A stretch of 64,000 nt of DNA from Phascolarctobacterium_A sp034086985 (GTDB lineage Bacteria > Bacillota > Negativicutes > Acidaminococcales > Acidaminococcaceae). The stretch spans positions 1 through 64,000 of the forward strand of contig JAXDZG010000011.1 in NCBI GenBank assembly GCA_034086985.1, written 5' to 3'. Numbering within the stretch: position 1 is the stretch's first letter; every line of letters starts with the position of its first letter. Shown here one piece after another: positions 41,251 through 48,507 of the stretch. Under the pieces are notes generated by a model. It worked only from the letters and a program-made list of their open reading frames with translations. It had not been told where the DNA came from and searched no databases. The translations under genes were made by a program, and so were the position numbers.

Positions 41251-42471
41251 ATGGATTTTAAATATAATACGATTGAAGAGGCCATTGCGGCCATTAAAGC
41301 CGGTAAAATGGTTCTGGTAACCGATGATGAGGACCGCGAAAACGAGGGCGATTTGATTATGGCAGCGGAGCTGTGCACTCCTGAAGCCATCAACTTCATG
41401 GCCAAGGAAGCTCGCGGCCTGATTTGCATGCCCGCTTCTGGCGAAATCATGGATAAGCTGCAATTTGGCGCTATGGTAAGCAAGAATACGGATAATCACG
41501 AAACTGCGTTCTCTGTTTCCATCGACCATGTGGATACCACCACGGGTATTTCCGCCTATGAGCGCGCTTATACCATGCAAAAATGCGCGGATGAGGGCGC
41601 TCAGCCCGGTGATTTCCGTCGTCCGGGTCACGTGTTTCCCCTGCGCTCCCGCGAGGGCGGCGTGCTGGTGCGCACTGGTCACACCGAAACTACGGTTGAC
41701 CTTTGCAAGCTGGCGGGTCTGAAGCCCGTGGGCATTTGCTGCGAGATTATGAATGACGATGGTCACATGGCCCGCACTCCCGATTTAATCGAGTTTGCCA
41801 AGAAGCACGATTTAGTGTTCATTACGGTGGCAGATTTGGTGGCTTATCGCAAGTCCCATGAGAAGATGGTGCATCGTGTGGCGGAGGCAGCATTGCCCTC
41901 TAAGTACGGCACCTTCCGCATTATTGCTTACGAAAATGATTTGGACGACCTTTGTCATGTGGCCATTGTAAAGGGCGATGTGGCAGGGAAGAAAGATGTT
42001 TTGGTGCGTGTGCACAGCGAGTGCCTGACGGGGGACGCCTTTGGCAGCCTGCGCTGCGACTGTGGTGACCAATTGGCTACGGCGTTGCGCATGATTGAGA
42101 AGGAAGGCTGCGGCGCGGTTGTGTATATGCGTCAGGAGGGGCGCGGCATTGGCTTGGCCAATAAGATTCGCGCTTATGCGTTGCAGGACACGGGGCTTGA
42201 TACGGTTGAGGCTAATGTACGTTTGGGCTTTGCGCCGGATTTGCGTGATTATGGCCTTGGGGCGCAGATTTTGTCCGACCTTGGCCTTACCAGCATTCGC
42301 CTGATCACGAATAATCCCGCGAAGCGTATTGGTCTGAGCGGCTACGGCATTACCATTACCGGACGCGTTCCTATCATTATGGAGCCGAACGAATTCAATG
42401 AGCATTATTTGGATGTTAAAGAGGAAAAGATGGGTCACAAGCTGCACGACTGCGGCTGCGGTTGCCACTAA
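41251..42471 (+). CDS. ribBA: DHBP synthase / GTP cyclohydrolase II
   Basis: A 406-residue bifunctional enzyme. The N-terminal part (about 1-200) is 3,4-dihydroxy-2-butanone-4-phosphate synthase with DDEDRENEGDL and GHVFPL; the C-terminal part (about 205-400) is GTP cyclohydrolase II with the zinc site CLTGDAFGSLRCDC and the RQEGRGIGLANK loop. It provides both precursors of lumazine. The end is Cys/His-rich (HDCGCGCH). The ATG at 41251 follows GAGGTGAAG. Confidence 0.97.
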   Translation: MDFKYNTIEEAIAAIKAGKMVLVTDDEDRENEGDLIMAAELCTPEAINFMAKEARGLICMPASGEIMDKLQFGAMVSKNTDNHETAFSVSIDHVDTTTGISAYERAYTMQKCADEGAQPGDFRRPGHVFPLRSREGGVLVRTGHTETTVDLCKLAGLKPVGICCEIMNDDGHMARTPDLIEFAKKHDLVFITVADLVAYRKSHEKMVHRVAEAALPSKYGTFRIIAYENDLDDLCHVAIVKGDVAGKKDVLVRVHSECLTGDAFGSLRCDCGDQLATALRMIEKEGCGAVVYMRQEGRGIGLANKIRAYALQDTGLDTVEANVRLGFAPDLRDYGLGAQILSDLGLTSIRLITNNPAKRIGLSGYGITITGRVPIIMEPNEFNEHYLDVKEEKMGHKLHDCGCGCH

Positions 42472-42484
42472 TTTAAGATAAGAA

Positions 42485-42680
42485 GAAATTACATAATTAT
42501 AATATATTTCCGTTCAAAGGAATTTATTAACGCCCATTTCGTGGGGTATAACCAAGCCCCTGCGGGGTACTATTTGCGTGAAGAACAATTCACTGTACTC
42601 AACCCTTGGGGCGGTTATACCAACCACTCATGGTCTAAAATTCCTATTCGCTCCAATATTATTATAATTATGTAATTTTC
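42485..42680 (+). repeat. Dispersed imperfect-palindrome intergenic element, copy 2 (MITE-like)
   Basis: A 196-bp non-coding element. Its ends are inverted: AAATTACATAATTATAATA (42486-42504) is repeated exactly in complement at 42660-42678. Further inside, GGAATTT, GTGG and GGTATAACC also recur in complement, so the whole unit can fold into one long imperfect hairpin. Its central part is related to 8061-8183 and its right end to 6836-6867. It separates ribBA from ribH. Confidence 0.75.
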
Positions 42681-42731
42681 CTAAGGTTAGTAGATTAGTA
42701 AACTAGTATTATTGATATGGAGGTACATACA

Positions 42732-43193
42732 ATGAACGTTTTAGAAGGTAAATTAACTGCTAGAGGTATGAAGATTGGTATCGTGGTGGCTCGTTTTAAT
42801 GAGTTCATTACTAGTAAATTGTTGAGTGGCTGTGTGGATTGCCTGCTGCGCCACGAGGCTGCTGACGAGGATATTACTGTGGCTTGGGTCCCCGGTGCCT
42901 TTGAAATTCCTATGGCTGCGAAAAAGATGGCTGAAAGCGGCAAGTATGATGCTGTAATTTGCTTGGGCACTGTTATTCGTGGCGCTACTCCGCATTTTGA
43001 TTATGTTTGCGCTGAGGCTTCTAAGGGTATCGCTCAGGTAAGCATGCAAACTGGTGTGCCGGTGGCCTTCGGCGTGCTGACCACCGAGACTATTCAACAG
43101 GCTGTGGAGCGCGCTGGCACTAAGGCTGGCAACAAGGGCGTGGACTGTGCTATGGCTGCTATGGAAATGGTAAATCTTTTCAAGGCAATGTAA
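42732..43193 (+). CDS. ribH: 6,7-Dimethyl-8-ribityllumazine synthase
   Basis: A 153-residue enzyme condensing the RibA and RibB branch products to lumazine; it normally assembles into an icosahedral capsid. VARFNEFITSKLL, WVPGAFEIP, CLGTVIRGATPHFDYV (with the catalytic His) and FGVLTTETIQQA are conserved. The ATG at 42732 has TGGAGG upstream. It is separated from ribBA by a 260-nt gap filled by the palindromic element, with no terminator or promoter recognised. Confidence 0.97.
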   Translation: MNVLEGKLTARGMKIGIVVARFNEFITSKLLSGCVDCLLRHEAADEDITVAWVPGAFEIPMAAKKMAESGKYDAVICLGTVIRGATPHFDYVCAEASKGIAQVSMQTGVPVAFGVLTTETIQQAVERAGTKAGNKGVDCAMAAMEMVNLFKAM

Positions 43194-43208
43194 AAAGAGG
43201 CGAGCATA

Positions 43209-44069
43209 ATGGAAGACGTTTTGACGAAAGCCACCGCTGAGGGTGTGCGTATTTATGCTTTGTGTACCACTAATTTAGTGCGAGAGGCCGCGCAAAAGCA
43301 CGGCTGCTCGCACCTGGCTAGCGCCGCCCTGGGCCGCGCTATGAACGGCGCCCTGCTTCTCGCCGCCACCATGAAGGACGGCGAGCGCATCAGCTTGCGC
43401 CTCAAGGGCGACGGCCCCCTGGGCGACGTAGTGGCCGATGCCGAGGGCACCAACGTGCGCGGTTATGTAGAAAATCCCGACGCCTTCGTCCCCCTGCGGG
43501 AGGACGGCAAGCTCAATGTGGGTGCCGGCATCGGCCAGGGCAATATCGTAGTGACGCGTTATTTGCAAAATGCCGAGCCCTTTACTGGCTACTGCGAGCT
43601 GGCCGACGGCGAAATCGCCAGCGATTTAACCAAATACTTGTACGTTTCTGAGCAAACACCTAGCAGCGTTGCCTTAGGTGTTTTGGTGAATAAGGAGGGC
43701 GAGGTAGAAGCCGCCGGCGGCTTCTTCATCCAAGCCATGCCTGGCTGCAGCGACGAGGTGCTAGCTAAGCTGGAGGAAAACGTGAACAAAACTCCCTATA
43801 TTACCCAGCTTTTGGAAATCGGCTTCACTCCGGAGCGCATTATCGGCATCCTAGGCCGCGATTTGAACGTGGATATCAAGGAAACCGTGCCCGTGCACTT
43901 CAAATGCCGCTGTAGCCGTGAGTCCATCCTCTCTGCACTGGGTCGCTTGGACAAAAAGTCCTTGGAGGAGCTGGCTCAGGACGAGGTTACCGAGGCCCAT
44001 TGCCAATTTTGCAACAGCACCTACACCTTTGCCCAAAAGGAAATCCAAGACCTGTTAAAGCAAAAATAA
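43209..44069 (+). CDS. hslO: Redox-regulated chaperone Hsp33
   Basis: A 286-residue cytoplasmic chaperone activated by oxidative unfolding. The C-terminal zinc switch is present as CRC (in FKCRCSRE) and CQFC (in HCQFCNSTY). The N-terminal fold has RAMNGALLLAATMKDGERISLRLKGDGP. The ATG at 43209 follows AGAGGCGAG. It lies 15 nt after ribH, so the two may be co-transcribed. Confidence 0.95.
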   Translation: MEDVLTKATAEGVRIYALCTTNLVREAAQKHGCSHLASAALGRAMNGALLLAATMKDGERISLRLKGDGPLGDVVADAEGTNVRGYVENPDAFVPLREDGKLNVGAGIGQGNIVVTRYLQNAEPFTGYCELADGEIASDLTKYLYVSEQTPSSVALGVLVNKEGEVEAAGGFFIQAMPGCSDEVLAKLEENVNKTPYITQLLEIGFTPERIIGILGRDLNVDIKETVPVHFKCRCSRESILSALGRLDKKSLEELAQDEVTEAHCQFCNSTYTFAQKEIQDLLKQK

Positions 44070-44083
44070 GACTAAAATTTTTC

Positions 44084-44112
44084 TTGACAATCGGAACTTT
44101 TGTTTGTATAAT
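44084..44112 (+). promoter_or_regulatory. Sigma-A-type promoter of recA
   Basis: TTGACA (44084-44089), 17-nt spacer, TATAAT (44107-44112), both full consensus. The SOS box lies within the spacer. Confidence 0.93.
44092..44106 (+). promoter_or_regulatory. LexA (SOS) box in the recA promoter
   Basis: GGAAC-TTTT-GTTTG fits the Firmicutes LexA consensus CGAAC-N4-GTTYG at all but the first position. Its place between -35 and -10 fits repression of recA by LexA. Confidence 0.8.
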
Positions 44113-44149
44113 TGTATCAAAAGATAAACAAAGTCAGGAGGCTTGAACA

Positions 44150-45205
44150 ATGGATGCAGATAAAAAGAAAGCTTTAGATATGGCCATGCACCAAATCGAG
44201 AAGGATTTTGGTAAGGGCAGCATTATGAAATTGGGCGAAGCCAGTGCAAAAATGAATATCGAGGTTATTCCCACCGGCGCTTTGAGCTTGGACATTGCCC
44301 TTGGCGTAGGCGGCATTCCCCGCGGCCGTGTTATCGAGATCTATGGCCCTGAATCCTCCGGTAAAACCACTGTAGCCCTGCACATGATTGCCGAGGCCCA
44401 AAAGCTGGGCGGCTATGCAGCCTTCATCGATGCTGAGCATGCCCTGGACCCGGTTTATGCCCGTGCTTTGGGTGTTGATATAGACAATCTCTTGATTTCC
44501 CAGCCTGATAACGGTGAGCAAGCTTTGGAAATCGCCGACGCGCTGGTACGCAGTGGCGCCATCGATATCATCGTTATCGACTCCGTAGCTGCTTTGGTAC
44601 CCCGCGCTGAAATCGAGGGTGAAATGGGCGACTCCCATGTGGGTCTGCAGGCACGCTTAATGAGCCAGGCGCTGCGCAAGCTGACCGGTCTTATTTCTAA
44701 ATCTAAATGCGCTACCATCTTTATCAACCAAATCCGTGAAAAGGTGGGCGTGATGTTTGGCAATCCCGAAACCACCACCGGTGGCCGTGCTTTGAAATTC
44801 TACTCTACCGTGCGTCTGGATGTACGCCGCATCGATACCTTGAAGAATGGCAACGATATGATCGGCAGCCGCACCCGCGTCAAGGTCGTGAAGAACAAGG
44901 TTGCGCCTCCCTTTAAGCAGGCTGAGTTCGATATTATGTACGGTAAGGGTATTTCCCACGAGGGCTGTGTTGTAGACTTAGGTGCTGAGCTGGATATTAT
45001 CAATAAGAGTGGTGCTTGGTACTCTTATGGCGACATTCGCTTAGGCCAGGGCAAAGAAAAGGTCAAGGACTTCCTGCGTGAGAACCCGGATATTGCCAAG
45101 GATATTGAGGCCAAAATCCGTGCTACCACCATGGGTCAAAGCGATGTGAAGGCTGATGCAGCTGGAGCAGATGATGTGGAACCGATCTTCAAAGAAGAGC
45201 TCTAA
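44150..45205 (+). CDS. recA: Recombinase RecA
   Basis: A 351-residue DNA strand-exchange ATPase and LexA co-protease. Walker A is GPESSGKTT (about 66-74); the MGDSHVGLQARLMSQALRKLTG segment, the FINQIREKVGVMFGNPETTTGGRALKFY region and the acidic C-terminus are all typical. The ATG at 44150 follows AGGAGG. Controlled by the SOS box in its promoter; recX overlaps its end by 32 nt. Confidence 0.99.
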   Translation: MDADKKKALDMAMHQIEKDFGKGSIMKLGEASAKMNIEVIPTGALSLDIALGVGGIPRGRVIEIYGPESSGKTTVALHMIAEAQKLGGYAAFIDAEHALDPVYARALGVDIDNLLISQPDNGEQALEIADALVRSGAIDIIVIDSVAALVPRAEIEGEMGDSHVGLQARLMSQALRKLTGLISKSKCATIFINQIREKVGVMFGNPETTTGGRALKFYSTVRLDVRRIDTLKNGNDMIGSRTRVKVVKNKVAPPFKQAEFDIMYGKGISHEGCVVDLGAELDIINKSGAWYSYGDIRLGQGKEKVKDFLRENPDIAKDIEAKIRATTMGQSDVKADAAGADDVEPIFKEEL

Positions 45206-45764
45206 AGAAAAGAGCGAGCAAGATACAAATCCAAAGGTAGAAGGCTTTGCTAGCGCGCAGGAGGCTTACGACTGCGCGCTTAATCTGCTTTCCTATAGGG
45301 ATTTTAGCAAGCAAAGGATGCAGGAAAGACTGCGGCTGAAGGGGGCCGACGCGGCCCAGGCCGCGGCGGCTGTGGCTAAGCTGGAGGACTACAATTTAAT
45401 CAACGACGAACGCTATGCCAGCCGTGTTTACGAGGGCTGGCTGAACAAGCGCTGCTATGGACGCCAGCATTTGGCGGCGGAGCTAGCGAAGCGTGGGATA
45501 GACTCAGAGCTAAGCCAGGAAATTATGGCTCGCTTTACGCCGGAGCTGGAGGCAGAGCACGCCGCCTGTGCAGCGGAGCTTTTTAAGCAGCGCAATCAAG
45601 CTAAGCTGGCTCAGGCCCAGCGCGAAGAGCTGAGCGCTCAGGAAAGAATGCTGGCCCGAAGGAAAATATATGTAGCCGCAGGGCGCTTTTTGGCGTCCCG
45701 AGGCTTTTCAGCTAGATATATGCAGGTTTTATGGGAAAAATTAGAGGTAAACACCGATATATAG
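45174..45764 (+). CDS. recX: RecA regulatory protein RecX
   Basis: A 196-residue helical protein that modulates RecA filaments. It consists of repeated three-helix modules: ALNLLSYRDFSKQRMQERL, then AAVAKLEDYNLINDERYASRV and GWLNKRCYGRQHLAAELAKRGI, the pattern that defines RecX. The first ~15 residues are Ser/Lys-rich. ATG 45174 is 6 nt after GGAG; ATG 45171 and 45156 are alternatives. It overlaps the end of recA, so the two are translationally coupled and SOS-induced together. Confidence 0.9.
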   Translation: MWNRSSKKSSKEKSEQDTNPKVEGFASAQEAYDCALNLLSYRDFSKQRMQERLRLKGADAAQAAAAVAKLEDYNLINDERYASRVYEGWLNKRCYGRQHLAAELAKRGIDSELSQEIMARFTPELEAEHAACAAELFKQRNQAKLAQAQREELSAQERMLARRKIYVAAGRFLASRGFSARYMQVLWEKLEVNTDI

Positions 45765-45774
45765 TGTTAAATCC

Positions 45775-45803
45775 TTGACATTTTTCTAGATTTTATTTAC
45801 AAT
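45775..45803 (+). promoter_or_regulatory. Sigma-A-type promoter upstream of rny
   Basis: TTGACA (45775-45780), 17-nt spacer, TACAAT (45798-45803). Transcription would start near 45810, about 210 nt before rny. Confidence 0.85.
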
Positions 45804-45809
45804 AGAATT

Positions 45810-45870
45810 GTCCCATTGTGCTTATATCAGTGGATTACACAAGGTGACACTCCGTGTCGCCTTCTTTTTT
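45810..45870 (+). ncRNA. Candidate short leader RNA or attenuated transcript before rny
   Basis: The promoter at 45775 is followed after about 30 nt by an intrinsic terminator, defining a roughly 60-nt RNA. CCATTG and CAGTGG within it can pair, and TTGTG can alternatively pair with CACAA, which overlaps the terminator stem. It could be an attenuator for rny, a small RNA, or simply the recA-recX terminator placed after a new promoter. No known RNA family was recognised. Confidence 0.4.
45841..45870 (+). terminator. Intrinsic terminator in the recX-rny gap
   Basis: AAGGTGACAC (45841-45850) / GTGTCGCCTT (45854-45863) with one G-U pair, then CTTTTTT. Confidence 0.88.
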
Positions 45871-45953
45871 GCCCTGTTTCTGAATTTTAATAGGTTAATT
45901 GCTATATTTTTATACATTTAATTGATTATATTCAATGGAATAAGGACATTTAT

Positions 45954-45975
45954 AGCAGACGCGAAGGCGCCTGCT
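45954..45975 (+). promoter_or_regulatory. Hairpin in the rny leader
   Basis: AGCAG (45954-45958) pairs with CTGCT (45971-45975), continued by CGC/GCG after one mismatch, loop GAAG. No T run, so it is a leader structure rather than a terminator. Confidence 0.5.
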
Positions 45976-46018
45976 GTTGTTGTGCAAAAAAAGCTTGAAA
46001 CAATTTTTTAACTAGGAG

Positions 46019-47563
46019 GTGAGGACGATTTTAGCAATTATAGGTACTGCCGTAGTAGTTGGTCTGGCAGGTGGTGCAGTGGGCTATTTGGTACGCAAAA
46101 ACGTAGCCGAAAGCAAGATTGCTACCGCCGAAGAGCAAGCAATCCGCATTGTGCAGGAGGCTGAACAGACTAGCGAGGCAAAACGCAAGGAAATGATGAT
46201 GGAGGCCAAGGAAGAAATCCATCGTCTGCGCTCTGAAATGGAGCGCGAAAATAAAGATAGACGCAGCGATCTGCAACGTCAGGAGCGCCGCTTGGTACAA
46301 AAGGAAGAAAATCTGGACCGTAAGATCGAATCCTTTGAGCGCAAGGAGGAAAAGCTGGCCCGTAAGGAGCAAAGCTTGAATGCAGCCCAAGAGCGTGCCG
46401 ACCAGCTGTGCGCTAAGCAGCAGGCTGAGCTGGAGCGCTTGTCTGGCTTGACCAGCGACGAGGCTAAGCAGGAGCTGCTGGCATCTCTGGAGGACGAGGT
46501 AAAGCACGAATCCGCTATGCTGATCAAGGATTTGGAGCAGCAGGCTAAGGATGAAGCTGAGAAAAAGGCTCGTGAGATTATCTCTCTGGCTATTCAACGC
46601 TGTGCTGCTGACCATGTGGCCGAGACCACCGTCTCCGTAGTGGGCCTGCCCAACGACGAAATGAAGGGTCGCATTATTGGCCGCGAGGGTCGCAATATCC
46701 GCACTCTGGAAACCCTGACCGGTATCGATTTAATCATTGATGACACCCCTGAAGCAGTGATTATTTCCGGCTTTGACCCGGTGCGCCGCGAGGTTGCTCG
46801 CATTGCCCTAGAAAAGCTGATCAACGATGGTCGTATCCATCCGTCCCGCATTGAGGAAATGGTAGAGAAGGCTCAAAAAGAGGTTGAGCAAAAGATTAAG
46901 GAAGCTGGCGAGCAAGCCACCTTTGCAGTGGGCGTGCACGGCCTGCATCCTGAGCTCATTAAACTTTTAGGCCGTCTGCGCTATCGCACCAGCTATGGTC
47001 AGAATGTGTTGAACCATTCTGTAGAAGTAGCAAATCTGGCCGGTGTTATGGCCTCTGAGCTGGGCGTGGATGTAGTTTTGGCTAAGCGTGCAGGTCTCTT
47101 GCACGATATTGGCAAGGCTATTGACCACGAAATGGAAGGCTCTCACGTGGAAATTGGCGGCGAAATCGCTAAGAAGTTCCGTGAGTCCGATTTGATTATC
47201 AACGCTATTTTGGCCCATCACGGTGATGTGGAGCCTAAGAGCGTGGAAGCAGTGCTGGTGAGCGCTGCCGATGCAGTTTCCGCAGCTCGCCCCGGCGCTA
47301 GACGGGAAACTCTGGAAAGCTACCTGAAGCGCTTGACTCGCTTGGAAGAGATTTCTGAGTCCTTCAACGGCGTAGAAAAATGCTATGCTGTGCAAGCAGG
47401 CCGTGAAATCCGCATTATGGTTAAGCCTGAGGTTATCGACGATGCCTCTGCCATCCTCTTGGCACGCGATATTTCCAAGAAAATTGAAGCCGAGATGGAA
47501 TATCCCGGTCAAATCAAGGTGGTCATCATCCGCGAAACCCGCGCTGTGGACTACGCAAAATAA
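46019..47563 (+). CDS. rny: Ribonuclease Y
   Basis: A 514-residue membrane-anchored endoribonuclease initiating mRNA decay. An N-terminal transmembrane helix (about 3-25) is followed by a long coiled coil (about 30-205, Glu/Lys/Arg-rich), a KH domain (GRIIGREGRNIRTLE, about 215-229) and an HD domain (LLHDIGKAIDHE). The start is odd: the only conventional in-frame codon is GTG 46019, which lies inside the Shine-Dalgarno AGGAGGTGA (46014-46022), with an in-frame TAG at 46013. An ATT at 46028, nine nt after the AGGAGG core begins to be correctly spaced, may be the true start (511 residues). Confidence 0.93.
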   Translation: MRTILAIIGTAVVVGLAGGAVGYLVRKNVAESKIATAEEQAIRIVQEAEQTSEAKRKEMMMEAKEEIHRLRSEMERENKDRRSDLQRQERRLVQKEENLDRKIESFERKEEKLARKEQSLNAAQERADQLCAKQQAELERLSGLTSDEAKQELLASLEDEVKHESAMLIKDLEQQAKDEAEKKAREIISLAIQRCAADHVAETTVSVVGLPNDEMKGRIIGREGRNIRTLETLTGIDLIIDDTPEAVIISGFDPVRREVARIALEKLINDGRIHPSRIEEMVEKAQKEVEQKIKEAGEQATFAVGVHGLHPELIKLLGRLRYRTSYGQNVLNHSVEVANLAGVMASELGVDVVLAKRAGLLHDIGKAIDHEMEGSHVEIGGEIAKKFRESDLIINAILAHHGDVEPKSVEAVLVSAADAVSAARPGARRETLESYLKRLTRLEEISESFNGVEKCYAVQAGREIRIMVKPEVIDDASAILLARDISKKIEAEMEYPGQIKVVIIRETRAVDYAK

Positions 47564-47577
47564 AATAGACATACAAA

Positions 47578-47610
47578 AGGCACGCTTCTGATGTGAGGCG
47601 TGCCTATTTT
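47578..47610 (+). terminator. Intrinsic terminator after rny
   Basis: AGGCACGC (47578-47585) / GCGTGCCT (47598-47605) followed by ATTTTA. Confidence 0.87.
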
Positions 47611-47654
47611 ATGCGCTGTTTACAGATTTGTTGCTGTGTAAAAGCCAGAAATGT

Positions 47655-47663
47655 GGTATAATG
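47655..47663 (+). promoter_or_regulatory. Extended -10 promoter of the zinc-ribbon gene
   Basis: TGGTATAAT (TGn-TATAAT) about 43 nt before the start; no well-placed -35. Confidence 0.5.
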
Positions 47664-47705
47664 AGCATATGAATTTTTTTATTATTTTTAGCTTGGAGGA
47701 TGACT

Positions 47706-48107
47706 ATGAGAATAGATGGTGCGGGTGCATGCTTTGATAACCGTATTTATGAATTAGATTTGGGCACGGCTTGGCAAATCGCCATGCTGAGCATTAACGA
47801 AATGGGTGTAACCTTGGACGAGGTGGACAAGGAAAACAACGTCATTCATTTCCATAACAAGAATAAAATCATGCAGGTGGCCTTCCAGCAGCTGGATGAT
47901 GAGTCTTTGCAGGTAATTATGGACTCCACGGGCAAAAGACTACAGATTTACAGCTGGAAGCGCGAAGATAAAGAGGTTAACCTGTTCTATGAGCTGTTCG
48001 AGAAAAAGCTACGTGAGTTCAGAGCCTTTATCCTTTGTCCCAGCTGCAGTGCCAAGATTTCTTCCCTGTCCAAATTCTGTCCCGAATGTGGCTTTAAAAT
48101 TAAGTAA
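47706..48107 (+). CDS. Small protein with C-terminal zinc ribbon
   Basis: A 133-residue soluble protein. Residues 1-105 form an alpha/beta region I do not recognise (LDLGTAWQIAMLSINEMGVTLDEVD, then strands); the end has two CxxC pairs, CPSC - 10 residues - CPEC, a rubredoxin-like zinc ribbon. ATG 47706 is 6 nt after TTGGAGG; ATG 47700 overlaps that site. Monocistronic with its own promoter and terminator. Function unknown. Confidence 0.78.
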   Translation: MRIDGAGACFDNRIYELDLGTAWQIAMLSINEMGVTLDEVDKENNVIHFHNKNKIMQVAFQQLDDESLQVIMDSTGKRLQIYSWKREDKEVNLFYELFEKKLREFRAFILCPSCSAKISSLSKFCPECGFKIK

Positions 48108-48120
48108 AAATGGCAAAAAA

Positions 48121-48157
48121 AGAAACCAAATACCGAAAGGTATTTGGCTTCTTTTTA
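48121..48157. terminator. Bidirectional terminator between the zinc-ribbon gene and rpmB
   Basis: 48121-48134 pairs with 48139-48152 (AGAA-CCAAATACC / GGTATTTGG-TTCT with one A-C mismatch, loop GAAA), T run on plus and a matching A/T-rich run on minus. Confidence 0.87.
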
Positions 48158-48167
48158 AATCCGAAGA

Positions 48168-48359
48168 TTAGATAGCGCGGTTAACTTTACCGGAGCGCAG
48201 GCAACGGGTGCAAACATTTACACGTTTTACAGAACCATCAACAACTGCTCTTACTTGTTGAATATTCGGGCTCCAAGCACGTTTGGTGTGTCTATTGGAG
48301 TGGCTGACATTGTTGCCAGACAGTTTTCCTTTACCGCAGATTTCGCAGATAGATGCCAT
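48168..48359 (-). CDS. rpmB: Large ribosomal subunit protein bL28
   Basis: A 63-residue basic 50S protein. It opens MASICEICGKGKLSGNNVSHS and continues SNRHTKRAWSPNIQ, which defines bL28. Two CxxC pairs (CEIC and CTRC) mark the zinc-binding form. Start has AAGGAGGTGG upstream. Single gene with its own promoter. Confidence 0.98.
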   Translation of the reverse strand: MASICEICGKGKLSGNNVSHSNRHTKRAWSPNIQQVRAVVDGSVKRVNVCTRCLRSGKVNRAI

Positions 48360-48418
48360 AATTTCCCACCTCCTTAAGCGTGATTAAGGCATAAGGCACA
48401 TTCAAATTTAACATGAGT

Positions 48419-48447
48419 ATCATACCACAAAGAGCACAGAAAAGCAA
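48419..48447 (-). promoter_or_regulatory. Sigma-A-type promoter of rpmB
   Basis: Minus strand TTGCTT, 17-nt spacer ending TGTGG, TATGAT (-10 at 48419-48424); also extended -10. Confidence 0.75.
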
Positions 48448-48507
48448 GCAAAATTTCAAGATTATACTAAATACTGATTCTACTAAATACTAAGGCAGGT
48501 TTTTGAG

